Of a stretch of DNA of 64,000 nt, positions 15,962 to 25,322 are shown one piece after another. A program made the position numbers and the translations under genes. Where the stretch lies: contig DATAPD010000025.1 in NCBI GenBank assembly GCA_036265385.1, positions 1 to 64,000 on the forward strand. The letters run 5' to 3'. Positions within the stretch are counted from its first letter, which is position 1. Each line of letters starts with the position of its first letter. Origin of the DNA: DATAPD01 sp036265385 (GTDB taxonomy: Bacteria > Acidobacteriota > Terriglobia > Terriglobales > Acidobacteriaceae). Below the pieces are notes generated by a model. That model saw only the letters and a program-made list of their open reading frames with translations. It searched no databases and was not told where the DNA came from.

Positions 15962-16669
15962 CTATTTTCCTGGCGTGATGTTTTGCGGAGGCGGTGGCGG
16001 AGTGCCTTTCGCGCGGACGATCGACCAGTGCCACTCCTGATTAGGTCCGAGCGGGATGGCCAGCGATTCTTTGAATACTGTTGTCGTTAACGGCGGTGCC
16101 GCACCAATCAGCTTATAGAGCAGGGTGACGTCGGCGCGTCTTTCCGGAGCTGGTGGCTGAGTCTCCGCGGACGCGGTGACCAGCTTGGCTCCTGTCACTG
16201 ACGCAGTCGTCGAATGACGGACGATGGTAAGTCCGACGGTGATCTCGCGCACGTTCCAGTCGCTGCCGTTGTAAACCTGCAATTCGAGTGTGTCGCCATC
16301 AATCGCAGCGGGGCCATCCAGCTTGATCAATTCACCAAGAGGCATGTCCTGAGAAACGATGCCTTCGCTGATCAGTGGAGTGGAGTTCGCGCTGAATGAG
16401 AGGCTGCAGGTGACATCAGGAGAATTCATCTGCAGGTTCTTTCCTGCGTCATCGATCGAAAACGCGACAGCACCTTTCAGCTTGCGCGTTTCGACTTCCT
16501 GCATGACCTGCGACATGTTGTCGTTATCGATGACGGTGTGGGAGGGCAAGCCTTTGTTTCTACGCAGAGACCGGGCGAGATCTCCAAGTGGCATTTCTTC
16601 TTGCGCGCACGCGAAAGAGTTGAATCCGACGAAGAGCACAACAACGGGGATGGCGCGAAGAAGTTTCAT
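15962..16669 (-). CDS. Hypothetical exported protein
   Basis: A 235-residue protein with a clear signal peptide (basic MKLLR, hydrophobic core, cleavage near ACAQ). The mature part starts with a helical segment and continues as strand-rich sequence, ending in a proline-rich tail (GTPPPPPQN). No family was recognised. The frame is open to 16795, but only the ATG at 16669 puts the signal peptide at the N-terminus. The conserved-looking EWHWSIVRA near the end suggests a folded domain. Probably periplasmic; role unknown. Confidence 0.75.
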   Translation of the reverse strand: MKLLRAIPVVVLFVGFNSFACAQEEMPLGDLARSLRRNKGLPSHTVIDNDNMSQVMQEVETRKLKGAVAFSIDDAGKNLQMNSPDVTCSLSFSANSTPLISEGIVSQDMPLGELIKLDGPAAIDGDTLELQVYNGSDWNVREITVGLTIVRHSTTASVTGAKLVTASAETQPPAPERRADVTLLYKLIGAAPPLTTTVFKESLAIPLGPNQEWHWSIVRAKGTPPPPPQNITPGK

Positions 16670-17212
16670 GTGTAAGCGACAGATTGGTGTGACCGCGCGA
16701 GCGACGAATTTCGTCACGCTTAAGAAAATTGTACTGATTTGTGAGCGGAAAAACGCGGACGGCAGCCGCACCGTAGTGCTAGCCCCTCCGCGCAAAGAGG
16801 GATGAATACATCGATTAAGAATCGAAGTTGGAGCGCTCGAGAGAAGCAGATCTGGGCGCGCACGACGAAGTAGTGCGCAACGGGGCGCGCGCCCAATCCA
16901 CCTGGTTTACATCAGGCCAGATGCACGAAACCGAGCCACCGGGTCCGAGACGGGAACCGGTTCACGCTTGAAAAACCACCTTGCCACCGCAAATCCGACA
17001 GCCGCGTAGCAGACATACATGAAACGCATAGCCACCCCCGTGTCACCGCGTACCAACCACTTGTCCTAGGGAGAGGCTTGGGATGCTCGTAACGTACCAA
17101 CCCCTGTACGAGCGGTCAAACCACCTTCGTGCCATATGGCTAGCACGAACGTTATACAAAGTAACATCGGTAGTAACGGGGAGAGACTTGAGGGGTCGCC
17201 CGGGCTGACAGA
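16670..17212. other. Spacer between the exported protein gene and mnmA
   Basis: 543 bases with no long gene. A 40-codon ORF lies at 16907-17029. The remainder contains ggggcgcgcgccc at about 16881-16893 and a stretch with repeated gtaac/cgtacc motifs at 17080-17180, but no recognised RNA family or element. Confidence 0.5.
16907..17029 (-). CDS. Possible 40-residue small protein
   Basis: ATG (complement of 17027-17029) to TAA (complement of 16907-16909). The product begins MRFMYVCYAAVGFAVARWFF, a short membrane-like segment, and continues with a proline- and basic-residue tail. A GGGGGTGG stretch sits six bases before the ATG. It is too short to be sure. The evidence is the good ribosome site, the amphipathic order of segments and a location in otherwise empty DNA. 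No family recognised. Confidence 0.35.
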   Translation of the reverse strand: MRFMYVCYAAVGFAVARWFFKREPVPVSDPVARFRASGLM

Positions 17213-18322
17213 CTAAACGATCCACCCACCGCCCACCACGACGTCGCCATCGTAAAAGACGGCGGCCTGGCCGGGAGTGATGGCACGTTGAGGCTCGTCG
17301 AATGTGACGAGAATTTCGTCGTTGTTGGTGGCCTCGATCGTGGCCATGGCACCGGCATGGCGATGCCGGATCTTAACCAGCACCCGCAGTGGCGCAGTAA
17401 TCCGCTCGATCGAGATCAGGTTATTGCGGCGCGTGCGGAGCGTGGGCGAGTAAAGTTCCTGATCGCGTCCAACCACGACCTGCTTTGCATCGCCCTTGAT
17501 CTGGATGACGTAGAGTGGCGAACCGGTGGCTACGCCCAGCCCCTTGCGTTGGCCGACCGTAAAGTTGTGAATGCCTCGGTGCTCGCCAACGACTTCCCCG
17601 TTCGAGGTGACAAGCTCACCGGCAGTATCGGGCAAAGCCTCTCCCTGTTCGGCGAGATAGGCGTCGATGAAGGCCTTGTAATCGCCTCCGGGCACGAAGC
17701 AAATTTCCTGTGAGTCCGGCTTTTCAGCAATGACCAAGCCGTGATTGCGAGCGAGTGCGCGCACTTGAGGCTTTGTCATTCCACCCAGGGGAAACAATGT
17801 GCGGCTCAGTTGATCCTGTGTGAGACCGAACAGGAAATAGGTCTGGTCCTTCGCGACATCTACCGGACGCATGAGGAGCCAGCGGTTGCGGGAATCGTCG
17901 AATTCGACGCGGGCATAGTGTCCGGTCGCAACCTTGTCGGCTCCAATCTGCCGCGCCACAGTAAGTAGCTGATCAAACTTCAAGTGATTGTTGCAGAGAC
18001 TGCAAGGGATCGGAGTGCGGCCGGAAAGGTACTCCTCGACAAACGGGCGAACGACTTCCTTCTCGAATCGCTCTTCGTGATTAACGACGTAGTAAGGGAT
18101 GCCGATGGTTTCGGCCACACGGCGTGCATCGTACACATCGTCGAGCGAGCAGCAACGGCCGGTGACCGTTTCGGGCATGCCGTCCTTGCCAGCCAAGCGG
18201 CGCTGATTCCAGAGCTGCATGGTCAGACCAACGAGGTTGTGACCCTTCGCACGCAGCAATGCCGCAACGGTCGAGGAGTCGACTCCTCCCGACATAGCAA
18301 CGGCAATGGTTTGCGAGTTCAA
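17213..18322 (-). CDS. mnmA: tRNA-specific 2-thiouridylase MnmA
   Basis: A 369-residue PP-loop enzyme that activates U34 of Lys, Glu and Gln tRNAs with ATP and installs sulfur. Visible are the AMSGGVDSS P-loop (about residues 9-17), the first catalytic cysteine region GRCCSLDD, the RTPIPCSLCNNHLKFD motif, the second catalytic cysteine in SQEICFVPGGDY, and the C-terminal beta-barrel ending. Length is normal. The gene lies directly downstream of a cysteine desulfurase on the same strand, which would supply the persulfide sulfur; 92 bases of repeat-like DNA separate the two. Confidence 0.97.
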   Translation of the reverse strand: MNSQTIAVAMSGGVDSSTVAALLRAKGHNLVGLTMQLWNQRRLAGKDGMPETVTGRCCSLDDVYDARRVAETIGIPYYVVNHEERFEKEVVRPFVEEYLSGRTPIPCSLCNNHLKFDQLLTVARQIGADKVATGHYARVEFDDSRNRWLLMRPVDVAKDQTYFLFGLTQDQLSRTLFPLGGMTKPQVRALARNHGLVIAEKPDSQEICFVPGGDYKAFIDAYLAEQGEALPDTAGELVTSNGEVVGEHRGIHNFTVGQRKGLGVATGSPLYVIQIKGDAKQVVVGRDQELYSPTLRTRRNNLISIERITAPLRVLVKIRHRHAGAMATIEATNNDEILVTFDEPQRAITPGQAAVFYDGDVVVGGGWIV

Positions 18323-18365
18323 GTGCTAGTTCTCAGTTCTCGGTTGTCAGTTCTCAGCTCAGTCT
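18323..18365. repeat. cagttctcag stutter repeat
   Basis: agttctcagttctcggttgtcagttctcag runs immediately upstream of the mnmA start, between it and the desulfurase gene. Similar short stutters occur at 15874-15905 and 54584-54613. Confidence 0.55.
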
Positions 18366-18414
18366 GATGAGACGCGAAGCGCTCACGGTTCACGCGGGGC
18401 GGCAAACGATAACG

Positions 18415-19590
18415 TTAGCGACCCACCGTTTGATTGTGGCTCCATACGGGTGACAATTCTCGCAGACGGGCAACGGTTTCAGGCACGAGCGAGACAGCAA
18501 ACGTGACGTCATCCGATGTGTTTTGCTTGCCCAGACTGAAGCGGATGCTCGATTTCGCCTGTTCTGGAGTAAGCCCCATCGCAAGCAAAACGTGTGATGG
18601 CTCGATTGCTCCGGAGGAGCATGCGGCACCCGTCGATACAGCTAAACCCTTGAGATCGAGCGCGATCACTAATGATTCGCCTTCAATTCCGTCAAAGCGG
18701 ATGTTCGTTGTGTTCGGAACGCGCGGCGCTCCGCCACCATTCACCTCAGCGAACTCAACGTCAGCCAATAATCGCTGCTCTAATTGATCGCGCAGCGCTG
18801 CAATCTTGTCTGAATCGCCACGGTCCAACGATATTCTTGCCAACTCGACAGCTTTCCCGAGTGCAACGATCGCGGGCACGTTTTCTGTCCCGGCTCGGCG
18901 AGAACGTTCGTGCCGTCCACCATAGAGCATCGCTTCGAGCGTAGTTCCCTTCTTCACGTAGAGCGCGCCGATGCCTTGCGGCGCATGCATCTTGTGTCCG
19001 GAGATCGTGAGCAAATCGCAACCGATATCGGAAACGCGAACCGGAACTTTGCCGGCGGCTTGAACAGCGTCGGTATGGAAATACACGTTGGCTTCAGCCG
19101 CAATGGCTCCGATTTCGGAAACCGGTTGGAGTACACCAGTTTCGTTGTTCGCCATCATCACGGAGATGAGCTTGGTGTTCGGGCGAAGAGCACGGCGCAC
19201 GTCATCGGGATTGACGAGACCGCGACCATCCACCGGAAGATAAGTAACCTGACAACCCTTTTCTTCAAGATGTTTGCACGCGTTCAGGACAGCATGATGC
19301 TCAACGGTGGTCGTGATGACATGCTCGCCGGGAGAGACCAATCCGAATAGGGCAAGGTTGTCTGCCTCGGTACCGCCACTCGTGAAGACGATTTCCGAAG
19401 CGGCGCATCCGAGCAGAGAAGCAACTGACTGGCGCGCGTTCTCAACGGCTGCGCGAGTCTCCTGTCCATGGTGGTGAATGGAGGACGCGTTTCCGAAGTG
19501 CTCGACAAAGTACGGACGCATGGCGTCCAAGACCTCGGGGAGAACCGGTGTCGTGGCGTTATTGTCGAGATATGCGCGGCGCACTGCCAT
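18415..19590 (-). CDS. iscS: Cysteine desulfurase (IscS/NifS family)
   Basis: A 391-residue PLP enzyme that removes sulfur from cysteine and carries it as a persulfide. Landmarks are YLDNNATTP at the start, the substrate-region FTSGGTEADN, the PLP lysine in ISGHKMHAPQG, the RAGTEN motif, and the catalytic cysteine in GAACSSG. The order and length fit the IscS/NifS group (class I, long loop). It precedes mnmA in the same direction, an arrangement common where a desulfurase is dedicated to tRNA thiolation. Whether it also serves Fe-S assembly cannot be told, as no iscU or other suf/isc gene is in view. Confidence 0.94.
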   Translation of the reverse strand: MAVRRAYLDNNATTPVLPEVLDAMRPYFVEHFGNASSIHHHGQETRAAVENARQSVASLLGCAASEIVFTSGGTEADNLALFGLVSPGEHVITTTVEHHAVLNACKHLEEKGCQVTYLPVDGRGLVNPDDVRRALRPNTKLISVMMANNETGVLQPVSEIGAIAAEANVYFHTDAVQAAGKVPVRVSDIGCDLLTISGHKMHAPQGIGALYVKKGTTLEAMLYGGRHERSRRAGTENVPAIVALGKAVELARISLDRGDSDKIAALRDQLEQRLLADVEFAEVNGGGAPRVPNTTNIRFDGIEGESLVIALDLKGLAVSTGAACSSGAIEPSHVLLAMGLTPEQAKSSIRFSLGKQNTSDDVTFAVSLVPETVARLRELSPVWSHNQTVGR

Positions 19591-19896
19591 TGTTATCTAT
19601 TGTACTGATGTGGGGATGGAGGTGCAGGGCAATCCGGTCAGGCTGGGATCAGAGCCTGGCACTGGCTGCGGAAAGCAGATTCCTCGTTCTCCTGGCCGCG
19701 CAAGCGCAGCTACGGAGAACTCGGAATGACAAAATAAAGCCGTGCGCCTTCGCAGCAACAGTACAAATCAAATTTCGCACTCGAGATCAAAAAAGCAGGT
19801 CCTTCCCTTCGCTCAGGATGTCAACTCAGAGAAAACGGGCGAACGGATGAGGCGATTGTCATCGAGTTGCTCGATGGCGTGCCCGGCCCGGCTGCT
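19591..19896. other. Repeat-rich spacer of 306 bases
   Basis: Contains a dispersed repeat (gcagattcctcg near 19675 and ctcggaatgacaaaataaa near 19720), a ccttcccttcgctcagg stretch at 19801, and the citrate-synthase relic at 19843-19888. No independent gene was seen. Confidence 0.6.
19843..19888 (-). pseudogene. Relic of a second citrate synthase gene (C-terminal codons)
   Basis: In the minus direction this segment encodes HAIEQLDDNRLIR in one frame, matching HVIEQLDDNRLIR of the intact citrate synthase about 1 kb away. About 43 of 50 bases agree with 20872-20921, and several differences are synonymous (for example CTC-GAT against CTT-GAC). It is followed by unrelated sequence on both sides. 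It is best read as the last trace of a duplicated gltA. Confidence 0.6.
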
Positions 19897-20736
19897 TCAG
19901 CGCAGCTTCGTTTCTTTAAGCAGCGCGTCGGCGCGGGCAGGATCTCCATTGATTCGCACAACCGGTTGTCCGGGGGCGCCTGCAATTGGTGGCAATACGA
20001 CAACCAAATCCGTGTGCGGATTACCGTTGCTCTCCTGGTAATCCTGGCGATAGCCCTTGCCCACGGCGGACGGCATCCGCTTGTAGGCATCGCTCGTTGC
20101 GACTTCGGTCGCGCCGTAGGTCAGTGTGAATTGTGCGGTTTGATCGCGGGTCACCTCAGAGTCAATCGCGGTCATTTCCGTCTCGGCAGCGCTGTCGGTC
20201 ATGAGAGCCTCGCGTTCTGCGGCCAGCTTGTTGCTTTCCTCCGAGATGGCCGCGAGTGCGGCGAAGTTCTGCGCAGTGGCAGCCGCTTCGACTCGCTTGG
20301 CCAGATCTGCCTGCCGGCGGTCGAGATCAGCGATTTTCGCTTCTTTAGATTTATTGCGTGCCTCGGCCCGCGCCCTTACGGCCTCCGTCTTTTTGAGTGC
20401 GGCGTCGCCGCGCGCCTGCATTTCCGCCTGACTTCGATTGAATGTTCGCGAGAACGACCAGGTTGTGAAGTTGTACAAAGCACTTTCGCAAATGAATGTG
20501 ACGACGGGCTCCGTGCGACTATCGGTGGCAGTCCATCCGGCAGGCGCTTTGGGCGCCACCCGCTGAAACATCGCGAACCCATCCGCATATGCCTTTGCTT
20601 CGGCGGCAGTGGGTGCCCGCTTGGGTCCATCGCAATGAACATCTGCGGATTGAGCGGTTGCCAGTTGAGCGGCTGCGAGGATTACCACGCTCACTGCCGA
20701 GATTGCCTGAATCTGAGACGACTTTCGCCAGCTCAT
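19897..20736 (-). CDS. Hypothetical exported coiled-coil protein
   Basis: A 279-residue protein with a basic start and hydrophobic core ending near LATAQSA (signal peptide). Next comes a globular N-terminal part with two cysteines, then a charged helical stretch of about 80 residues rich in Ala, Glu, Lys and Arg (predicted coiled coil), and a strand-rich C-terminus. No family was recognised. The ATG at 20736 has a GAGG site nine bases upstream and is preferred to the GTG at 20745. It lies between citrate synthase and the citrate-synthase relic, so it may have come to this place with the duplication. Function unknown. Confidence 0.72.
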   Translation of the reverse strand: MSWRKSSQIQAISAVSVVILAAAQLATAQSADVHCDGPKRAPTAAEAKAYADGFAMFQRVAPKAPAGWTATDSRTEPVVTFICESALYNFTTWSFSRTFNRSQAEMQARGDAALKKTEAVRARAEARNKSKEAKIADLDRRQADLAKRVEAAATAQNFAALAAISEESNKLAAEREALMTDSAAETEMTAIDSEVTRDQTAQFTLTYGATEVATSDAYKRMPSAVGKGYRQDYQESNGNPHTDLVVVLPPIAGAPGQPVVRINGDPARADALLKETKLR

Positions 20737-20811
20737 GAGGAACACCTCGATTCACGGATCGCGCGAGTGTATCCGTGAATCACAGGGGTTTCAAGTCGAG
20801 AGCGCGGAGCC

Positions 20812-21951
20812 TTACCTTCTACCCATCTCCACATACTTTTGAGGGTAGGTGGGGCCGATGTAATCGGCGCGGGGTCGAATGAGGCGATTGTCGTCAAGTT
20901 GCTCGATGACGTGCGCGGTCCATCCGCTGATGCGAGAAACCGCAAAGATGGGTGTAAACAGATCCACTTCGATTCCTAGTGTGTGATAGGTGGAAGCGGA
21001 ATAGAAATCCACGTTAGCGTTCAGTTTCTTGTCAGCCTTGACGAACTCTTCGATGCGGTGCGAGTACTCGAACCATTTCGGGTTGCCACTGGAGTTGCCG
21101 AGATCGCGTGACATGGTCCGCAAGTGTGTCGCGCGCGGATCTTCAGTGTGATAGACGCGGTGTCCGAAGCCTGGGATTTTCTTTTTCTGCGCCAGCATGC
21201 CCTTGACGTAGTCAACGGGATCCGCGCCATCCTTGTCGAGGTCCATCAAAACTTTGAAGACGGCCTCGTTCGCTCCGCCATGCAGTGGTCCCTTGAGAGC
21301 ACCGATTGCCGACGTGATTGCGGAATGCATGTCCGACAGGGTGGCAGCAGTGACACGTGCTGCAAAGGTTGACGCATTCAGTTCGTGGTCCGCGTGGAGA
21401 ATAAGGGCGATATCGAGCGCCCGTTCTGCAGTTTTCGAAGGCGGCGTTCCATTCAACATCAGAAGGAAATTTGCCGCATGGGAGAGACCGCGATCCGGTT
21501 CGACCACTGGCTTTCCTTTTCGAATGCGATCGTAGGCGGCCACGATCATGGCGATCTGCGACGTCAGACGGATGGCTTTGTTGACGTTGGCATCGTGGTC
21601 GTTCTTGTTGTATTCCGGGTCGTAAAACGAAAGCGCGGAGACGAGTGTCCGCAGAACATCCATGGGCAGCGCATGCTTGGGCGCGAGTTGCAGACGATAG
21701 ATGATCGAGGCATCGAGCTTGCGCTCTTCCGCCATGCGCGTTTTGAGGGCACGCAATTCATCCTGTTTTGGAAGGCGACCAAACCAGAGCAGGAAACAGA
21801 CTTCCTCGAAGTTCGATTTATCCGCGAGCTCGTGAATATCAATGCCGCGGTAGGCCAGCACGCCCTGCTCGCCGTCGATGTAACAGATGCTCGAGGTGGT
21901 CGCGACCACCCCCTCTAAGCCTTTGGTAGCGTTTGTGGTCACGGTGGACAT
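20812..21951 (-). CDS. gltA: Citrate synthase
   Basis: A 379-residue type I-like short citrate synthase that condenses oxaloacetate and acetyl-CoA at the entry of the TCA cycle. The catalytic residues are visible: His in GPLHGGANE, His in GFGHRVY, and Asp in NVDFYSAS. The N-terminal SICYIDGEQGVLAYRGIDI and the C-terminal HVIEQLDDNRLIRPR are typical. The related 2-methylcitrate synthase cannot be fully excluded, but no prp genes are near. A partial duplicate of its 3' codons lies downstream at 19843. Confidence 0.95.
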   Translation of the reverse strand: MSTVTTNATKGLEGVVATTSSICYIDGEQGVLAYRGIDIHELADKSNFEEVCFLLWFGRLPKQDELRALKTRMAEERKLDASIIYRLQLAPKHALPMDVLRTLVSALSFYDPEYNKNDHDANVNKAIRLTSQIAMIVAAYDRIRKGKPVVEPDRGLSHAANFLLMLNGTPPSKTAERALDIALILHADHELNASTFAARVTAATLSDMHSAITSAIGALKGPLHGGANEAVFKVLMDLDKDGADPVDYVKGMLAQKKKIPGFGHRVYHTEDPRATHLRTMSRDLGNSSGNPKWFEYSHRIEEFVKADKKLNANVDFYSASTYHTLGIEVDLFTPIFAVSRISGWTAHVIEQLDDNRLIRPRADYIGPTYPQKYVEMGRR

Positions 21952-22149
21952 ATACCCGGAACTCCGGAATGATTTCCGCTGCTAAATAAGATGCGGGGAC
22001 AACCTTCTTTTATACGCCACTTTGGGAGTACTTTCCAACGAGAGGGGCTGTCTTCACCGGCGTTCAGATGAGCAGGCGTATACTGAAATGTACCTACCGC
22101 AAGTGCATTTCTAGAGGTACCTCGACGTTTTTATCCTACGGAGAAATTC

Positions 22150-24228
22150 ATGCGCCGTTTATTGTTGCTGGTCGTTGTTTGCCTTTCATCGCTCGCCCTC
22201 GCCGATGAGGGCATGTGGCTTTATAACGCGTTTCCTGCCGCCAAGGTCAAGGCGAAGTACGGGTTTGCCCCCGATCAGGCGTGGCTCGACCATGTGCGGT
22301 TGTCTTCCGTGCGTTTCAACAATGGAGGCTCTGGATCGTTTGTCTCAGCGGATGGTCTTACGTTTACGAACCATCACGTGGGAGCTGACTGTATCCAGAA
22401 GCTTTCGACGAGCGGCAAGGATTACATGAAGACCGGTTTCCAGGCGAAGTCGCAAAGCGAAGAAGCCAAGTGTCCGGATCTGGAATTGAACGTGTTAGTC
22501 GGAATCGAGGATGTAACTGCAAAGGTGAATGCTGGGGTGAAACCCGGAATGTCCGCCGCCGACGCAAGCCAGGCACAACGGACGGCCATGTCATCCATCG
22601 AAAAGGATTGTGCTTCCGCGAGTGGTCAACGCTGCGACGTCGTGACATTTTATTCGGGAGAGGCATTTCACCTCTACAAGTACAAGAAGTACACGGATGT
22701 GAGGCTGGTCTTCGCGCCTGAGTTCGATGCCGCATTTTTCGGGGGGGACCCGGACAACTTCACATATCCACGGTATGACCTCGATATTTCTTTTTTCCGC
22801 GTATATGAGAACGACAAACCCATTCATCCGGAACATTTCTTGCATTGGTCGAAGGGCGGAGTTCGCGACGGCGATCTGATTTTTGTTTCCGGGCATCCCG
22901 GGGCGACGGGACGATTACGAACGATGGCGCAGATGGATTTCCTGCGCGATGTGGATTACCCGTCACGGCTGGAAACTTATAAGCGGCGTATCGACTTGCT
23001 GCAGAAGTTCTCAGGTGAATCAGAGGAGAACGCGCGGATCGCAAAAGAAGAAATTTTTGCGTATCAGAACTCCCAGAAAGCGATCGCCGGATACAAGACC
23101 GGGCTCGACGATAAGCAGTTGATGGCAACCAAAGCGGCTGACGAAACGAAACTCCGCAACCAGGTCAAAGCAAAGAATCCGAATGGTGCGGACCCTTGGG
23201 CAGAGATTGAAGGAGCGATGAAAGTGCAGCGCACGATTTACGCGCCTTTGACGTACGTTGAACGCATGCGAGGTTTCAACTCAGATCTTGCCAACACGGC
23301 ACGACGAATCATCCGCACGACCGCAGAGAAAGCGAAGCCGAATGGTGAGCGGTTGAGGGAGTATCGCGATTCCGCCCTACCGTCGCTGGAGCAAGAAATC
23401 TTTTCGACAGCACCGATTTATAAATCGCTTGAAACCGTAACTCTGGCGGACTCGCTTGAGCAGATGCAGGCTGTGCTTGGGGCGGATGACCCAATCGTAA
23501 AGAAAGCGCTAAATGGAAAATCCCCCGCAGAGGTGGCTAAGGAGGCGATAGCAAGCACGAAGCTCGACGATGTTGCGTTTCGCAAGCAATTGTATGAAGG
23601 CGGTACTGCGGCTGTGGAAGCGTCAAAGGATCCAATGATCCTCTTGATGCGAAGTATTGATCCCGAAGCTAGAGCTGTGCGGAAGGAATACGACGACAAC
23701 GTGGACGCTGTAGAGAAACGCGATGGAGCGGCAATTGCGAGGGCTCGTTTCGCCGAGAGCGGGTTCAACCAACCACCGGATGCAACGTTCACACTTCGGC
23801 TCAGCTATGGCCAAGTCAAAGGCTACACAGAGAATGGGAAACAAGTTCCGTACACCACAAATATCGGCGGAGCCTTTGAGCACGCGAGCGAACACGGCAA
23901 CAAGCCTCCGTATCAATTGCCGGAAAGCTGGATGAACGCGAAGTCGAAACTTGATCTCAAAACACCGTTCAACTTTGTCTCAACCGCGGACATCATTGGT
24001 GGCAACTCGGGGAGCCCGACGGTGAACAAAGCTGGAGAAGTCGTGGGAATCATTTTCGATGGCAATATTCAATCGTTGCCGTGGAACTTCGCTTTTACCG
24101 ATCAGCAAGGGCGCGCGGTGAGTGTCGACAGCCGAGGCATCGTGGAAGCGCTCCGTAAGGTCTACGGTGCAGATACACTGGCAAATGAACTGTCCGGTGC
24201 AAAGGCAAGCGTTGCAGCGGCCAAGTAG
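22150..24228 (+). CDS. S46-family dipeptidyl peptidase (DPP7/DPP11-like)
   Basis: A 692-residue exported serine peptidase. A signal peptide ends near SSLALAD. The mature enzyme opens with EGMWLYNAFP, the family start. The catalytic His is in TNHHVGAD (about residue 75), and the nucleophile is Ser620 in GGNSGSP, followed by VVGIIFDGN. S46 enzymes remove dipeptides from peptide N-termini in the periplasm and help growth on protein. The DPP7 or DPP11 preference depends on a residue near the S1 pocket that I did not assign. A CGGAG site precedes the ATG, and a strong terminator follows. Confidence 0.95.
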   Translation: MRRLLLLVVVCLSSLALADEGMWLYNAFPAAKVKAKYGFAPDQAWLDHVRLSSVRFNNGGSGSFVSADGLTFTNHHVGADCIQKLSTSGKDYMKTGFQAKSQSEEAKCPDLELNVLVGIEDVTAKVNAGVKPGMSAADASQAQRTAMSSIEKDCASASGQRCDVVTFYSGEAFHLYKYKKYTDVRLVFAPEFDAAFFGGDPDNFTYPRYDLDISFFRVYENDKPIHPEHFLHWSKGGVRDGDLIFVSGHPGATGRLRTMAQMDFLRDVDYPSRLETYKRRIDLLQKFSGESEENARIAKEEIFAYQNSQKAIAGYKTGLDDKQLMATKAADETKLRNQVKAKNPNGADPWAEIEGAMKVQRTIYAPLTYVERMRGFNSDLANTARRIIRTTAEKAKPNGERLREYRDSALPSLEQEIFSTAPIYKSLETVTLADSLEQMQAVLGADDPIVKKALNGKSPAEVAKEAIASTKLDDVAFRKQLYEGGTAAVEASKDPMILLMRSIDPEARAVRKEYDDNVDAVEKRDGAAIARARFAESGFNQPPDATFTLRLSYGQVKGYTENGKQVPYTTNIGGAFEHASEHGNKPPYQLPESWMNAKSKLDLKTPFNFVSTADIIGGNSGSPTVNKAGEVVGIIFDGNIQSLPWNFAFTDQQGRAVSVDSRGIVEALRKVYGADTLANELSGAKASVAAAK

Positions 24229-24255
24229 CATTACGTTCCACATTTTCCGTGAATC

Positions 24256-24287
24256 GGGGCCATCACAAAGGTGGCCCCAATTTTTTT
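24256..24287 (+). terminator. Rho-independent terminator after the S46 peptidase
   Basis: GGGGCCA at 24256-24262 pairs with TGGCCCC at 24272-24278 and is followed by AATTTTTTT. It also shows that starts at or before 24271 for the next gene are unlikely. Confidence 0.9.
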
Positions 24288-24333
24288 GGTGGCAGCTATC
24301 AGATTTTGGCGTGATATGCTCCCGCAACATCCC

Positions 24334-25314
24334 ATGGATCTGCGTTCCTATCTTGCGTTACTTGCTTTCGCAATACCAGCGTTAGCGCAAGCGCCAAACC
24401 CGTTTCGTGCAACGCGTCCGGGAATCAAAGAAGTCCAAGTTCCCTTCTCCAGTTTGAAAGCTGCCAATACGTTTAATGTGGGCGGTCACGCAGACTGGAT
24501 CGCAGTTTCGGATCGTTCCGTGTGGGTGGCAACGTCAGAGCCGAACACGGTGCAGGAAATCGATCCTGTCGCAAACAAGATTGTTGCGAAGGTGTTGGTT
24601 TCCGGCGAGCCCTGTTCAGGGCTGGCATTAGGCTTTGGCAGTCTGTGGGTTCCTCTCTGCACAACCCCACCCTCACTGGCTCGAGTCGATATCGATAAGA
24701 AAATCATTTCGGCAACTCTGCCCTTCGGGCCTGCTGCAAGCGAAGGCGGTATCGCTGCGAGTGTTGACAGCATATGGCTCGTAACAGACATGAACGGAAC
24801 TTTGGCTCGGATTGATCCGGCGACGAATCGTTTGAAGCAACAGATTAAAGTGCCGCGCGGGTCGCAAAACATGCGCACGTTCGAAGGAAAAATTTGGGTC
24901 ACGAGCATGCCGGACAATTCCATAACTTCGGTGGACGCTGAGTCGGGTGAGGTTTTGCTGAGTATTCGTACTGGGCCAGGTCCGCATTTTATTGCTGTTG
25001 GCGAACGGTCGGTCTGGACGCTCAATCAGGGTGATGGGACAGTGACGCGCATCGACGCGAAGACACGTGTAACCGAAACCATACAAACTGGCCTTCCGGG
25101 TAAGGGCGGCGACATCTGCTTTGGCGAGGGCGCATTGTGGACCACGATCTTCAGCATCCCACTCGGCCGAATTGACACAGCTACAAACCGTGTGACACGT
25201 CAGTGGACGGGATCGGGAGGCGATTCGCTTGGCTGCGGCGAACAATCTTTGTGGCTCACGGATTACGAGCGTGGCTTGCTGCAGAGGTTCGATTACGGAG
25301 AATTGGGGCGCTAA
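24334..25314 (+). CDS. Exported beta-propeller protein (YncE/Vgb-like)
   Basis: A 326-residue protein with a signal peptide (MDLRSYLALLAFAIPALAQA, cleaved there) and about seven repeats of roughly 40 residues with the pattern SVWVATSEPNTVQEIDPVANKIV, as in YncE and virginiamycin B lyase-like propellers. The propeller probably binds ligands or partners in the periplasm; lyase activity is not implied. The frame extends back to 24271, which lies in the preceding terminator, so the ATG at 24334 is chosen. It may be a separate transcription unit with a promoter in the 100-base gap. Confidence 0.82.
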   Translation: MDLRSYLALLAFAIPALAQAPNPFRATRPGIKEVQVPFSSLKAANTFNVGGHADWIAVSDRSVWVATSEPNTVQEIDPVANKIVAKVLVSGEPCSGLALGFGSLWVPLCTTPPSLARVDIDKKIISATLPFGPAASEGGIAASVDSIWLVTDMNGTLARIDPATNRLKQQIKVPRGSQNMRTFEGKIWVTSMPDNSITSVDAESGEVLLSIRTGPGPHFIAVGERSVWTLNQGDGTVTRIDAKTRVTETIQTGLPGKGGDICFGEGALWTTIFSIPLGRIDTATNRVTRQWTGSGGDSLGCGEQSLWLTDYERGLLQRFDYGELGR

Positions 25315-25322
25315 CCTTTGGC

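Noticed and set aside
24271..24333. Upstream start for the beta-propeller gene
   Set aside because: The region is the terminator of the preceding gene, and the signal peptide begins at 24334.
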